Assembly (NCBI RefSeq): GCF_014633365.1
Contig: NC_068348.1
Location: 12,852,311-12,916,310 of the forward strand
Direction: 5' to 3'
DNA: 64,000 nt
Origin: Diospyros lotus
Taxonomy: Eukaryota; Streptophyta; Magnoliopsida; Ericales; Ebenaceae
Position 1 is the first letter of the stretch, and every line of letters starts with the position of its first letter. This document shows positions 47,829 through 59,328 of this stretch, piece by piece. The notes under the pieces are model-generated. The model had not been told where the DNA came from and did no database searches. It worked only from the letters and a program-made list of their open reading frames with translations. Both the position numbers and the translations under genes were made by a program.

Positions 47829-49339
47829 CTACTCGTCGGAGCAAGACTTGTGAGAGGAGGGCCTAATAGACCCAAATGATGCAACAGGAATCTCAGGGGA
47901 CACTATTGGAAGTTCCCCTTCCTCAGCCTCGTCCGTATTCGGCACACCTTCAACAACTGCACCAGGATCCTCCTCAATCGCTTTAGGGTCTTCCACCATG
48001 CCTTCTTCCCCACGGTTGAAAGGAAACGGATTCCATGGGCCCGTTAGATTCTCCAAGTCATCCACCATAAAAGAATCCAAGTAAGAAGAATGGCTCATAG
48101 GAGCATTCGACTCATACTGATGCCAATCTACCTGAGTAGATTCCTCAACTTCAGGAGTAAGAAGAAGTTCCGAAAAAGTCTCTCCCGAACACTGAGATTC
48201 TAGATAGGTGCGGGCCAGATAAAATCCATAGTTCAAAAAACCTGAAGCATACCTCCCATTCCTATCTTGGCAGTCGATCGAAAGACGATATTCCTTTACT
48301 GCATCAACCCGAATGGCATGGGCATCCCTACGACTTATTTTCAATTCCACCAAGTGTAGAGAGTGTTCTTGTAGAAGTGTTTCATGCTTCGTCATCAACC
48401 CAACATTCTTTTGCTCTTCAGCCTTTAGCTGAGAGCGTAAATCTTGGATTTCCCCTTGAAGGCCCGAGGTACCAACATCAACCTCGGATAACTAAGCACG
48501 CATGCTCTCAATCTCTGCCTCAACATTTCTCTTCTCGACCTCTGCCCAGCGAGTGCAGCACTTTACCTCTTGGCATTCTTCATTCCTGGTGGATTGGCGA
48601 TGCCTCCATTCTGACATTTGTGCGTCTACTTGCTCACGATATGCCCTTTCCCTAGCATTGAAAGCAACGATTCCCTGAATCCCTTGCACCCGAAACTGCT
48701 CTACTTCATCCCTAACCCGGGCATGGTTACTGCCAATAAATCGCCATTCATTTCGAGGGAGAATGGTGGAATAAGTGAGATAGGCACCAATCCCAGGTTC
48801 GGAAATAGAGTTTGTCTCTAGTACCTTGGGGGAAACTTGAAAGTCCCAACCGCTAAGCTTCATACCATCCCCAAGAATCATAGTATGCCTCACCTTGCTG
48901 GGAACGGGAAGTATGGGAGGCAGTCTCATTAATTTTTCGCCCTCAAGATGATAGTGGTCCTTCCTGTTGGGAATCACAGGATGGCGACACTCTTCTTCCA
49001 CCCGGGCCATGTCTCCAATAAATCGAGAAGATGAACTTCGCCCCTCTCGAGAACTGGGAGCTGGAGATGGAACGTCAATGGTCTCTTCACGGGAGAAAGG
49101 AATCGATGTTGGGTTTTCCATAAGAGAAGCGACTTTTACACTCGAAGGGTCACCTCTCAGGCGACAACGCCTTTCCACCCCGGTAGGAGAAACTCCGGCA
49201 GGTCTACGTGACCGAGGAGGATAAGAATTGGTAGATCCCTCGGCACCACGAGTAGAAACCCTGGTCGTTGCCGCAATGCGTGCCTCCTCCTCACGATGAC
49301 GTCTGCGCAATTCCACCAATCTGCCTAATCCAGCCATCT
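47829..49339 (-). pseudogene. Tat antisense gene, exon 2
   Basis: Reading from 49339 down, the frame starts in MAGLGRLVELRRRHREEEARI and runs to the stop at 47829-47831, with one internal TAG at 48494-48492. The middle (about 48740-48410) is rich in E, R, Q and K with ARERAYREQVDAQ and a heptad-like spacing, a likely coiled coil; the C-terminus (48100-47850) is acidic. It lies antisense between pol and the 3' LTR, as the antisense ORFs of Grande and Retand do. A plausible acceptor site TTTTTGCAG ends at 49340. Length and near-openness (one stop in 503 codons) contrast with the sense pol. Confidence 0.72.
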
Positions 49340-49421
49340 CTGCAAAAATCAATATAAAGCATTTAGTATAAAAAGTAATGCAATAATGGAACAATGAAGG
49401 CAATAGTAAAAGATAATCTAC
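49340..49421 (-). other. predicted intron in Tat antisense gene
   Basis: 82 bp on the minus strand, from G|GTAGATT to TTTTTGCAG|AG, T-rich, a normal size for a plant intron. Removing it keeps exon 1 and exon 2 in frame (phase 1). Not confirmed by transcripts. Confidence 0.5.
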
Positions 49422-50233
49422 CCCCATGAGTGATTTCCTCCTAAGGATCGAAAGGAGGATGTGAAGATAGCCCAAGCATTTCTATCTCCCCCTCCTCGAC
49501 TCTTTCCATTCCTTGGTTGGACAGTGTAGAGGATAGAGGAGGAGCAGTTGGCATTACAACTCCCCAACCCACAACTTCAAAATTTTCTAAATTTAAGAGA
49601 CTCAGCAAATCAACAGGACCTTGCGCTATTAGTATCCCCACAAGACGACGATATACACCCCGAATGTCTTTGTAGGGAGGGAACCCTTGGCTGGCATCAT
49701 GATGATTCTAATACATGGGAGCATCCCAATCGGGTGGAGGCTCTATGACCAGCCATCATTCTTCAAATCAGTTGATCTTGTTAGGAAGGGCACTAAACAA
49801 CTTGAAGCCAGATACCTTTTGGAGCGTGTAGAGATGGCGGTCTTTACTAGCCTTTTGTAACCAATAGAAACAACTGAAAAAACATCAAAGAAGGGACTAC
49901 ATCCTGTTGATGACAAAGTATGGAAAAACCCACCAAATGGGCCTAGCCATTAGGATGAAGCTAAGCTTAAACAATCTTGTAATGATGTAACCACCCCATG
50001 GCAAAAGGTGAAAGACGAAAGTGAAGTCCCACCTCAAACAAAGCAAAATGAAAACCAAGGGAGCCTTGATCCACTTGGGAGGGGTCTGGTTCATCAAGGC
50101 GAGGATACCTCACCATATACCCCGAAGGAGTGGCATCGTAAACCTTTTCAAAATCCCCGTAACGGAGCTGAGAACCTGAATCGATAGGAATGTGCGCAGG
50201 GCCAAGGGGTGATGCCAGTCTTCACCTCGACAT
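49422..50233 (-). pseudogene. Tat antisense gene, exon 1 (putative gypsy-type transposon domain)
   Basis: A possible ATG is at 50233-50231. The segment encodes GDFEKVYDATPSGYMV, then FHFALFEVGLHFRLSPF, LHPNG and HLVGFSILCHQ. This is the pattern of the plant domain called Transposase_28 (putative gypsy type transposon): ALFExGLRxPLHPF, then LxPNxWRxLxGF. A frame change lies near the T-run at about 49875-49890; beyond it the text runs FYWLQKASKDRHLYTLQKVSG and VIEPPPDWDAPMY. Stops: TGA at codon 4, several TAG/TAA in the middle and one TAG at 49443-49441, many consistent with Q or W codons after transitions. With exon 2 the gene would be about 770 codons. Confidence 0.65.
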
Positions 50234-50750
50234 ACTGAAAAGACTTGAGAGCATTACCTTGTTATGTTGAAGAGGTGGAAAAAGAAGGATGATCACAACA
50301 AACAAATACCTGCAAGCAAAGTAAAAACATCAGTATAAGACAAAGAAGAGCGAAGCAATGTAAAGAAGCAATAAATGGATGGGAGCAGATGAAGACACCA
50401 CACGGTCATGACCAAGTGGCCCCCAGTTGCACCATCATGGCCACTCAGTCGCGCTATGGGCTAAAAATGTGACGAGGCCTGAAAATATGTCGAGACCTGA
50501 GAGAGCTTGAACTCTGAAGACACCCACGACCAATCCTTATGTGGGACAAATGAAAACCTTGAACCCTATTTACAGGGGCTCAAAAGATGAAAAAGCATCA
50601 AAACTTTCAGATGAATGCAGAAAATAAAGAGCAAACATGCACAAATGATCTTCCGAAGATAAGTAAAATACAACAAGAAGCGCACTAAAATTTTTTCAGT
50701 ACTATATGCTCTTTCACCAAACTCCTTTGGCTAAAACAACAAGGAGCAAT
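50234..50750. other. Tat spacer between antisense gene and 3' LTR
   Basis: No sense gene seen. On the minus strand it would hold the promoter and leader of the antisense gene; I see no clear TATA box. A TTTGGCTAAAACAACAAGGAG stretch before 50751 may be the polypurine-type tract of the element. Confidence 0.4.
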
Positions 50751-51567
50751 TGATGTACTAGGAAGAATCAAGCCAATACCTGATCAAAGGTGGGCCCTAA
50801 TATGGCTGAAGAAAGAGAGAGCAAAGCATCATGAGGAAGAAGAAAAAGACCCACTCGGTAAAACCAAGTGGGGGGCCACTCGGTTATGCAAAGTGGGTAC
50901 CCCAGCCCGACTATGCTGAGGGATCCCCTTCAGGGTATAACAGAGTGAGAGGTCACTTGGTTATGCTTAGTGACTCCCCACCCTAGCCATTTTCATGGCC
51001 CACTCAATTGTAACCGAGTGGACCCCCTCTCATCATCAGGCACCCAGTCGAATGGGCTTTAAAATCCTTGAAATAGGCCACGGGATCTCTAAAGCGGGCC
51101 GCGAGACCCTCGATGAGATTATCGCATGGCCTCCCTCACCCTCCAATATAAATACAAGGTCCTGTCTCCATCACAAAGTACGCACTCTTGAGCTACTCAA
51201 GTACAATTTTGTACTTTTTCTCGAGATCTGACTTAAGCATCAAAGGGTTTGCGCGGGGCTCCCACCCACGTCCTAATGGTGCTCTTGTTTTGTAGGCCAC
51301 TCAGTTATCCAAGGCCATTCGGTTATCTAAGGCCACTCGGTTATCTTGGGACACTTGATCATCAGACCCACCAGATCACCAATTCCGCTAACTCATCAGC
51401 CCGTCAGATCATCAGCCCTACCAGACCATCAGCTCTGTTGGATCACTAGATCTGCTCGACTGCTAGATCCAGTTGCTCATTAAGATTCTCAACATTCAAG
51501 GCACGACTCTCAAGATTTTTACATATGCCCACAATCAAAAATAAATTATTGTATTTTGGCAACAACA
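50751..51567 (+). repeat. 3' LTR of Tat element
   Basis: It ends AACAACA, like the 5' LTR, and shares the TATA box (51147-51154) and CCACTCGGTTATC array. The start at TGATGTACTAGG is inferred from a TG after a purine-rich stretch, since the 5' LTR lacks this part. Length would be 817 bp. Confidence 0.7.
51147..51154 (+). promoter_or_regulatory. TATA box of Tat 3' LTR
   Basis: TATAAATA followed by CAAGGTCCTG, matching 27813-27820. Confidence 0.6.
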
Positions 51568-52364
51568 GTTTTTTTTTTTTTTTTTTGTGAAATGAAGCTT
51601 TTTGGGATGTAAAAGGTGGGTATTTGTATTCTAGAAATTTTACATTAGAAAGCCCAAGAGAAAAAAAAAAAGAAAAAGAAAAAGAGTGGTGGAAAGCTGT
51701 AGTAGGGCCACCAGGTGGCCCGCAGGGGGCCACAGTGGCTGCAAGCACTAGGGCGCGGAGGCGCAGGAGCACGAGCGTGCGGCTATGTGTGGTAGGCACG
51801 GCCAGCGCAAGGGCGCGCAACAGGCGCGGTTGGGCGACCAACAGGCGAGTGCTGCCTGTGGCCAACGCACTACAAGGCCCCAAGCGCGCCCTATAGGCCA
51901 ATTGTTTTAAAAATTTTTAAAAAAATAGGGATTTTGGGGCATTTCTTGATTGATTTTGGGCCCCGAAGAAATTTTAAAAATAAAGGAATTTTTAGAGCAT
52001 TTTTGGAGATAAATGCCGAAATTTTTAGAAAATGAAAATTATGAATTTTTCCTCAAATTTTGGGAAAATTAATGGGGTGTTTGGAATTCTAAATTTTATG
52101 GAGATCGGCAGAATTCTTGGAAAGAAAAAGAATTAAAAATGAAGATTGGGCAAATTTAATAGAAATTAATTAGCCAAGTGTGGTATAGTTAAAGCCCAAA
52201 TTTGCTAGTTGATCCTGGGATTGAGAGAAGAGAAGGACAAAACCTAGTTCCCACCTAGGGCGTTTCGAGTTGAAACATAGTTTGCCCTTCACAAATGGTC
52301 GAGCATTGTGAGCAGTTCGGGTAATTGTTCACAAGTGACACCCTAGTGGGAGCAGGGCGTTACA
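51568..52364 (+). mobile_element. family-B LTR remnant (3' part)
   Basis: After a T-run it matches family B copy 2 from about 11045 to its end, including the GC island (about 51700-51890) and the end GGGCGTTACA. The left part was displaced when the Tat element inserted; it is not present in the window beside the truncated Tat 5' LTR. Confidence 0.75.
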
Positions 52365-54039
52365 CTACATCCCAGGTTAACATCCCATATCCCACATAGA
52401 CAATACATAAACATGCCAATGCCAAAACACATACCATGCATTATATAAAATCAACATTTCAATGCATGTATTTTAACACACAAAACTCAATGCACATGTA
52501 CAAAATATTTTGGAACGAACCCCCACATGAAACCAACCATTCACAGGTTAAACCATTCATATGAAACAAATCAAGTATAGGGTCGAACCACTTGCAATAA
52601 ACCAAGTTTTAGGTAGGAACACTTACCTTGAGTATAACTCAGAGTACCTTGATTCTCGTGCTCAACCTTAATTCTTGTGGTAGGCCTCAATAATAGTACT
52701 ATTACTCAATTTTGATGTACCCTGGCCATCATATTTATTTAAAGGAATATTAATATCTATTTTTCTTAATTTATGCATAATTTTCCTCCATTTGCTTCCT
52801 ATTTTTCCCTCAATAATTCCAAAATAAATACCTTCTCAAGGTTTTTCACAACTTTTTCTCCACCATAATTCATAAAATAATATTCTAAAAATATTAAAAT
52901 TAATTTTGAAGAAAATAGGTTCCTCACACACCCTCACGCACTCCTCGTGTGCCCTATGCATAATGGCCAGTGTATGCATCTTACACGCCAATCGTCTTCT
53001 CCGACTCCAGCCACCGGTGACTTACTGGTTTCCCTCCTAACTTGTTCTTCTCCTCAAATAGATCACGTTGGTGCCCTTGGATGCTTGAAACACCAATCAA
53101 AAAGCCCTTGATCGGCCATTAAAGCCTTTATTTCTAGCAAGTTTCGTTCTAGTGAAGCCTTGTATCTCACTCGATTTCATTCCAAAATGCTTCAAACTTC
53201 CTAGAATCTCTCCTCTTGATACAAGAAAAAAAATCCCTCTAACCAATCTCTCAAAAACACTCCACAACATGAGCAATTTGAAGTAGAAAATGCTTGAAAC
53301 CCTCAGCCCTATTTATAGTAAAATATAGCCACCCCTTAGCCAATCACCGGCCAAGCTTGCTCCCCAAGCATCCCTGACACGTCTTTAATGGCCTAAGGCC
53401 TATTTTTTAGGGTTTATGGCAGTTGGTCGGCCAGTGGTAGGCGTGCACGGTGCGACGGCCGATTTTGTTACAGTGTTCACACGGCAAGTATGTTGAAATT
53501 ACAATTTTTCCTCTGATCATTTCTAATTGCATTTTGGCCCCCATCCTCAAGTCCTTAAACTTTGATATTTTACAACATGAACCCTTAAGTCCCATGCTTC
53601 TCAATTGAACCCAACAATTTTGGAGAAATATCATTTTCACCCCCTTTCAACTAGAATTAAAAATTACACTTAGACAAAAAATATATGTAAAATCACATTT
53701 TGATCGCGAAACCTTTTGATTCATCTTGAAACCACTTCAGGGTTGTTTCTTATATAAAACTTGAATCTTTTTAAGGTTCCATTGACTTTTCAAAAGTCCC
53801 TTACGACGATTCAGTTTTTCAGGCTGAATTATAGCTATATCGAAAATTGTCTTTGTTCCTATTTCTTTCAATGCCATAAATCTCTCCTTGAGATGCTCAT
53901 CAATCTAATATCCTTTTTCTTAGATTTCTAAGCTCCAGAGCATTCCCTATAGTTGATTCGGATACTTAATTATCTAAATTCTCAAGTCAATTTTCAGTTC
54001 CTTGAATTTACTTAACACTACGCAATATGGGGTATTACA
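52365..54039 (-). mobile_element. family-C-like LTR remnant, minus strand
   Basis: The right edge GGGGTATTACA at 54039 is a family-C start on the minus strand (TGTAATACCCC). A minus-strand TATA box is at 53310-53317. The left part is missing because the family-B LTR had inserted there. No gene seen. Confidence 0.6.
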
Positions 54040-54545
54040 ACTACTACCACTACTCGTAACTAGGGGTGAAACACGTGTCTGACTCCACCAACTGTCTTTT
54101 ACCTGTCGATCTTGTCTGTAACTAGGAGGTCGCCACTGTGCCTCGAGGCCAACCGAGAAGAAGGATACTACCCATAAAGTCCCTTTGTGGAATGATTTGG
54201 CTGTGAGAAGTGCTATACGGTCCTAGGTGCCCTAGTGTAGTAGAAGGGGTAAGTACCAGTGTACCTGCACAAATGAAAAACAATTCCATACAATTACGCT
54301 CATTCCACTAATTGGTGTGTCGATGCATAAGGCTAGTGGACCAGTCGTTTAAGGGAGTGGTCCTGATCTTTGCGTCCAAAGACGATGGGACTGTCCGAGA
54401 TGCAAGAGCATTGGGCCCATAAGAGAGTTTTGGGTGGAGAAGACAAGGACCCTATTGGCATAAAGCGCGCTAAGGGGCACTCTATTTTGGTGAAGCGATT
54501 CAATCAAAATTTTCCTAAGCCACTTATGTCTGTGATCAAAACAAC
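54040..54545. other. unassigned repeat-like DNA
   Basis: No convincing gene. The part 54105-54215 resembles 63895-64000 (shared GTCTGTA, GTCGCCACT, CCCATA, TTTGTGGAA in order), so both may be copies of one dispersed repeat. The class is unknown. Confidence 0.4.
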
Positions 54546-54720
54546 AATATTTTATCGAAGCAGTTCGACAAAGTTCCTACTTTTGTAATCATAAGGTTTT
54601 GTCGAAGTGGTTCGGTGGAGTGCCTACTTCCACTATGATAAGATTTTGTCGAAGCAGTTCAGTGGAGTTCCTACTTCCGCTCTCATAAGGTTTTGTTGAA
54701 GCAATTCAACAGAGTGCTTG
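54546..54720. repeat. 47-bp tandem repeat, about 3.7 copies
   Basis: Units at 54546, 54593, 54640 and 54687 (partial), each with TTTTGTCGAAGCAGTTC and GGAGTTCCTACTT variants. The LTR-like sequence at 54719 cuts the last unit. Confidence 0.88.
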
Positions 54721-55740
54721 TAACGACCTGTTAGTGGGTCTAAGGCAGTTATTAATATTTTATTATGGGTATTATATTTTGGATTTAATTAAATTGAATG
54801 TTGGAAATAATTTATTTGGCCAATGAGTTAAAAATTTAATGGAAATGAGTATTATGTTGAAAAGCCAAAGTGATTGAGATTTATTTTAGGTGTAATTCTT
54901 AAGGAAAAATTTATGAGATTAGTATGGGTTAAATATTCAAAGCATGTGTGTGTAAATTAGAGTGAAAAGTTAAGGTTTCTAAGGTGTTGAATATACTAAC
55001 ACATGGGTTTGTGCCAAGGGTTGGAAGGCCAAGTTGAATGAAATGGGTTGAGGCCAAGTTGAAAATAAATCCATTGGGACAAAAATGAGTTGGGCTATTG
55101 ATGTGGGCTTGAGCCCATGTGCACAAAGTAATGTATTTTAATTAAATGAAAATGAGAGGATGAAATGACCAGTGAGGGTTTAATGGATGAGTTAGAAATG
55201 AGAAAACGTGAAGGGCAAATGAGGGAATTGGAAAAGGAAGAATAAAGAAAAGAGAAATAAAAAATTGAATATGTGGAAAAAGACAAAAAGGGGTATAGAT
55301 ATTTGTGTCGTGTGTGTGAGTGAGGGCATTTTGGGAAACAAGAAAAGTGGGTATACTCCTTTACTTCTTCCACTATTCTTCTTCTCTCTCTCTTCCCCTT
55401 TCTTGATGGCAACTCTTCTTCTTCTTCTTCTTCTTCTTCTTTTGTTCTTCTACCTTTCTTCTTCTTTTCTTCCATTCCTTCTTCTCTCATCTTGATCTTT
55501 AAGTTTTGGGGAGTAAAAGATATCAACTTTTACGGCTTGGTTTTTTTGTTGGGCTACTAAAACTATTGGAGGCAATTTCTCTTCTCTTCTCCATTTATGT
55601 GCAAGTTCTTTTCCCTCCATTTCTTTGAAGTGTATGCTCTTTCTCCCTTCTTGTTCTAATATGCAAGATCTCCTTTCCTTTACTCTTTACCCACAAATCT
55701 TGATCCTTTTCCTTGGCTCAATGTCCTTAGATAATCTATT
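54719..55740 (+). mobile_element. probable truncated gypsy LTR (family E)
   Basis: It begins TGTAACGACCTGTTAGTGG, a common gypsy LTR start, runs through AT-rich U3-like DNA and then a CTT/TTC-rich tract at about 55360-55500. The 3' border is unclear; I found no target duplication matching GTGCT. Frames at 55095-55526 and 55265-55495 are low-complexity. Confidence 0.45.
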
Positions 55741-56023
55741 TTGGGGTATTAAGTCAGTACCCACAAGAAATAGTAGAAATGCTCTTACTGTTTAGAGTTT
55801 ACCAAAATTTTTGGATCTTTTTCTAAGTCCTATTGTGAGGGTATTTATAGGGCACTATTCCCAATAAGGTCAGGTGTTGACACATATCAGTTGTCAAGAG
55901 GGTGTTTTAGCCTTATCATGAGGCTTGGCCTTGCTGCGAGTGTGCTTTGGCCTTGCCAGGAGCATTTGGTCATGCAAGAGGCTAAGGCCTTCTCGCAAGG
56001 CTTGGCCTTGCCGGGAGGATTTG
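55741..56023 (-). other. unclassified LTR-like segment, interrupted at right
   Basis: A minus-strand TATA box is at 55842-55849. The right part repeats GGCTTGGCCTTGCCGGGAG-like words. It continues after the family-C LTR at 58292-58500, with two units of about 34 bp (GCCTGAAGAAGCACAC). Confidence 0.4.
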
Positions 56024-58286
56024 TGTAACGCCCCACTTTCTCAGGTATGTTATAACTTGAGACAATTCTAGAACAATAATTTGTTTTCTTTCAAACACTA
56101 AGCTAAATTAGATCATTCCTCATATGTAACCCAAAATTCCCAATCATTTTCTCGAAAGAGAATTATTATACACATCAAATGCGGAAGCAAAGATCAAACC
56201 TAATATCCTAACATTAATCGAAATTTAGTTCTTACATCATCATTCCTCAACATAACTTAATACAAATCATAGGTTCTCATCTAACGTTAACCCTATATAA
56301 GGTTATAGTCATGTCATGTATGCAGACCGAACGGACAACATGCATGTGATCAATAATTTTAGCATGTACATATGCATTTCATAGTCATGTCATGTATGCA
56401 GTCTACATGATGGATACATATCAGGGCATGTCAATATGATGAAAACATTCCCGTGGATCGAGTTTTTAAACATAAATCACTTACAAACCAAGCATTTTCC
56501 ATAAAACTAAATTCAATTGGGAAGTACCACTTACCTTCTCAAGTTTATCGGGCTACCTCGATACCCGTGCCTTGCCTTGTGCATCGCCTTGATTTACGTG
56601 CCAACCTCAAAATTCACGCAAGTCACTTCAACTTTAAGTCTCAAAACATCCTAATCATCATATTTGATTGAATAAGTATTAAAACCTATTTTTTATAATT
56701 TCTTGCATTTTCTTTATTTTTCTCTCTATTTCTTCCTATTTTTCCTCAATAAATCCAAACTAAATATTTCTTAAATATTTTCTCAAATAGTTCACTATGA
56801 CAATTCATAAAATAATATTCCTAAATTTTTAAAATTTTCTAGAAAATTTTACTTACCTTAACTTAACCTCTCAGGCTTCCTCGGTATGTGTGACATATTG
56901 TCAAAACGCGTGTCCAAACAATTTTTCTTGCCAAAATCTCCAGAATATTACAAAATTTCCAAATCCCATTTTTCAAAAATTTTCTAGGACTTTTCAGAAT
57001 TTTCTCCATTTTATTTTCCTTCCCTTCCTTTTCTTTTCCTTTCTTTTTCTTTCTTCTTTTTCTTTTTTTCTTCTTCTTCTTCTTCTTCTTCTTCTTCTTC
57101 TTTTTCTTCTACCTGCAGCGAACCAGCACCTTGCAATCGCCGCCGCTTTTCCCTCCGCCGACCTCCACCTGGTCCTTCGCCTCAGCCTCGCCAGACCGCC
57201 GCCGCGCTGTTAGGCCATCGTCGAAGCCACTTGTTGCTTGCTGGAGCTCGCGGCCATGGCTGCCATGGCCACAGCTTTGCTGCTTCTGGCTGTTTCTCGA
57301 GCCTCCATCTTGCTTTGCAACCGCCTCCACAAATGCACGCACTGCTAGTTGAGCTACCTCACGCACATGCTGCTGCTACGTCGGCCCCTCTACTCGTCGC
57401 GGTGCTACCATAGCCGTGGCCCATCTCTATTCCAACTCTCTCTCTCTCTCTCTTCCTTGCTTCTCTTGAATTGCCCCGCCCAAGCTCGAACCCTCTCTCT
57501 CAAGCTCTTGGCCGCAGCTTTCATTTCCTTCTCCATTTGCTTGCCTTCCCTCTCAATTCTCATCTTATTTATAGCCAACCCAACACCCCAAACCTGCCAT
57601 GGCCATCGCCTATTGCATGCAAATCCTTCCCTATTGCCAGCCATCACGTTTATAGGGCATGGCTTGAAGATGTAGAGCATGGGTTTGAAGTTACAGAGGA
57701 ATGGCTGTGAATGGCCTCATATACGCGCATACATATATATATAATTATATATTACACTTTAAATTAAGGAAAATTATACATTAAATCCCAAACTTCATCC
57801 CTATTACACTTGAGCAATTCTTTAATTACAATTATACCCTCAAACACTAAATTAATTTGCATTTCGATACAGAAAACGCAAAATTAATAATTTCAAAGTT
57901 ACTGGATAATGCCGATTTTGCCCCAATGTCCTTACCGGGCTATCGTTTCATCCTGAAACCACTGAAGGGTTGCTCATTACGAAAAACTGGAGCCCCCTCA
58001 AGTTTCCGTTGACTTCACGGACGTCCCCTACGACAATTCGATTTTTGAAGCCTAAATAGCTATTGTACTTTTGCTGTACCGAAAATGTTCCCAATCCGAT
58101 TTTTTTCGATACCATAAATCCTATCTTGGAACGCTTAGCCAAACCATATCATTCTCTTTAGACAATTTCACTCTGAGGCATTCCCTGCAGTCGATTCGAT
58201 ACTGATAACTGCTATCAAGCCAATTTTTCGGTATTCTAAACTTGCCTAAATTGCGTGGCAACCTTATGCCAAAATGGGGTCTTATA
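56024..58286 (-). mobile_element. solo LTR, gypsy family C, minus strand
   Basis: The plus strand runs from TGTAACGCCCCAC to GGGGTCTTATA, 2263 bp, flanked by ATTTG at 56019-56023 and 58287-58291. A minus-strand TATA box is at 57566-57573. A TTC run at about 57068-57105 adjoins a GC-rich stretch at about 57110-57430. Element-sense 5' dinucleotide is TA. Several small frames across the GC stretch are not genes. Confidence 0.87.
57566..57573 (-). promoter_or_regulatory. TATA box of family-C LTR
   Basis: TATTTATA on the plus strand followed by GCCAACCC. Confidence 0.5.
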
Positions 58287-58500
58287 ATTTGGTTATGGGA
58301 TTTGCCGCAAGGCTTGGCCTTGTTAGGAGCATTTGTCCATGCCTTTACTGAGATGATGCCTTGGCCTTTTTCTTGCCGAGAGGCCTTTGTCTTTGCCTGA
58401 AGAAGCACACCACTGAGAGTTCTACTCTGCCTGAAGAAGCACACTGCCAAGAGTTCTACTTTGTCAAAAGAATCCCACTACCGCAACATCTTTCCTAAAT

Positions 58501-59323
58501 ATGATTTTTGTTTCAAAAAATCCAATTGTTCCCCCATTGAAATTGTTATGGCACAACACAAGTATAACTAAAAAATATTTTAATTTTTTAAATAATAATA
58601 TTTCTTATTTCTCAAGATAAAATATTTATCAACTCATTTTGTATATTATAACTAAGGTAATGGTTATGAATTTTTTTATTTTTAATGCGTTTACAGTGTT
58701 CCTATGTTCTTACATTATTAGATCAAACTTGACAATTATTTCAATTAAACTCAAAATATTTTCATTATTATCTTAATGAATCTTTCATTTATATAATGAA
58801 ATGTCAAATTATTTTTTGAAAGATTTTTAAAAATAACAATAATGTGTGTTGAGAGAGAGAGAAAGAAAGAAGTGTTAAAAGCTTTGCCTTGAATAATGAC
58901 AGGAAAATAAGGTAATAAAGGTCAAAATGCATTGACCTAGTCTACCTTTTAAATTTGTTGGTTCGAGTGTAGTGAATAATTAGTGGAAATCCACAACCTT
59001 TGCACATCTCGTGCAAGGTGCCCTGTTTATCTAATATTTTTCGCACTTATACATGGATTTTAAATTAGTCCCTTTTTATCTCTCTTTCTCATTTTCTTTC
59101 ACCCTCCTAAAGCAGTGAAGCTTCTGGGTGGTTGCAGCAGCTTCAATTTTTCTGGGGACTCTTTTTTTTGGGTCCTAGGCATGCCTTAAACCGTCTCGAT
59201 TCATTATTCAACGGTCAGATCGTAATAAAATTAGAATTAAATCGAGATATATTTTTAAATCAAATAAATATGTATTAATTCAGATTATGATATAAAAATT
59301 TAGAAAAAAATATATTTATCACA
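58501..59323. other. no gene seen
   Basis: AT-rich DNA with simple runs (GAGAGAGAGAAAG near 58850). I see no credible coding, RNA or repeat feature. Confidence 0.5.
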
Positions 59324-59328
59324 TAATA

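Larger units (their letters stand above)
27689..51567 (+). mobile_element. Tat-lineage Ty3/gypsy retrotransposon, nested and dead
   Basis: The element has a truncated 5' LTR, a PBS of the Tat type, gag, pol with protease, reverse transcriptase, two RNase H regions and integrase, then a minisatellite, a long antisense gene and a 3' LTR. Three insertions (28193-29544, 30149-39341, 44194-46859) interrupt it; without them it is about 10.7 kb. A second, archaeal-type RNase H and an antisense ORF downstream of pol are known marks of the Tat group (Grande, Retand and relatives). All coding parts carry stops or frameshifts. It had inserted into a family-B LTR (remnant at 51568-52364). Confidence 0.85.

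Noticed and set aside
51446..51901. 151-aa minus-strand ORF
   Set aside because: It spans the seam between the Tat LTR and a family-B LTR remnant, including a T-run and a GC island.
55095..55526. 143-aa minus-strand ORF rich in E and K
   Set aside because: It is produced by CTT/TTC simple repeats in an LTR leader.
57349..57675. Plus-strand frames at 56.9-57.7 kb as a host gene exon
   Set aside because: They lie wholly inside a solo LTR with exact target duplications and opposite orientation.
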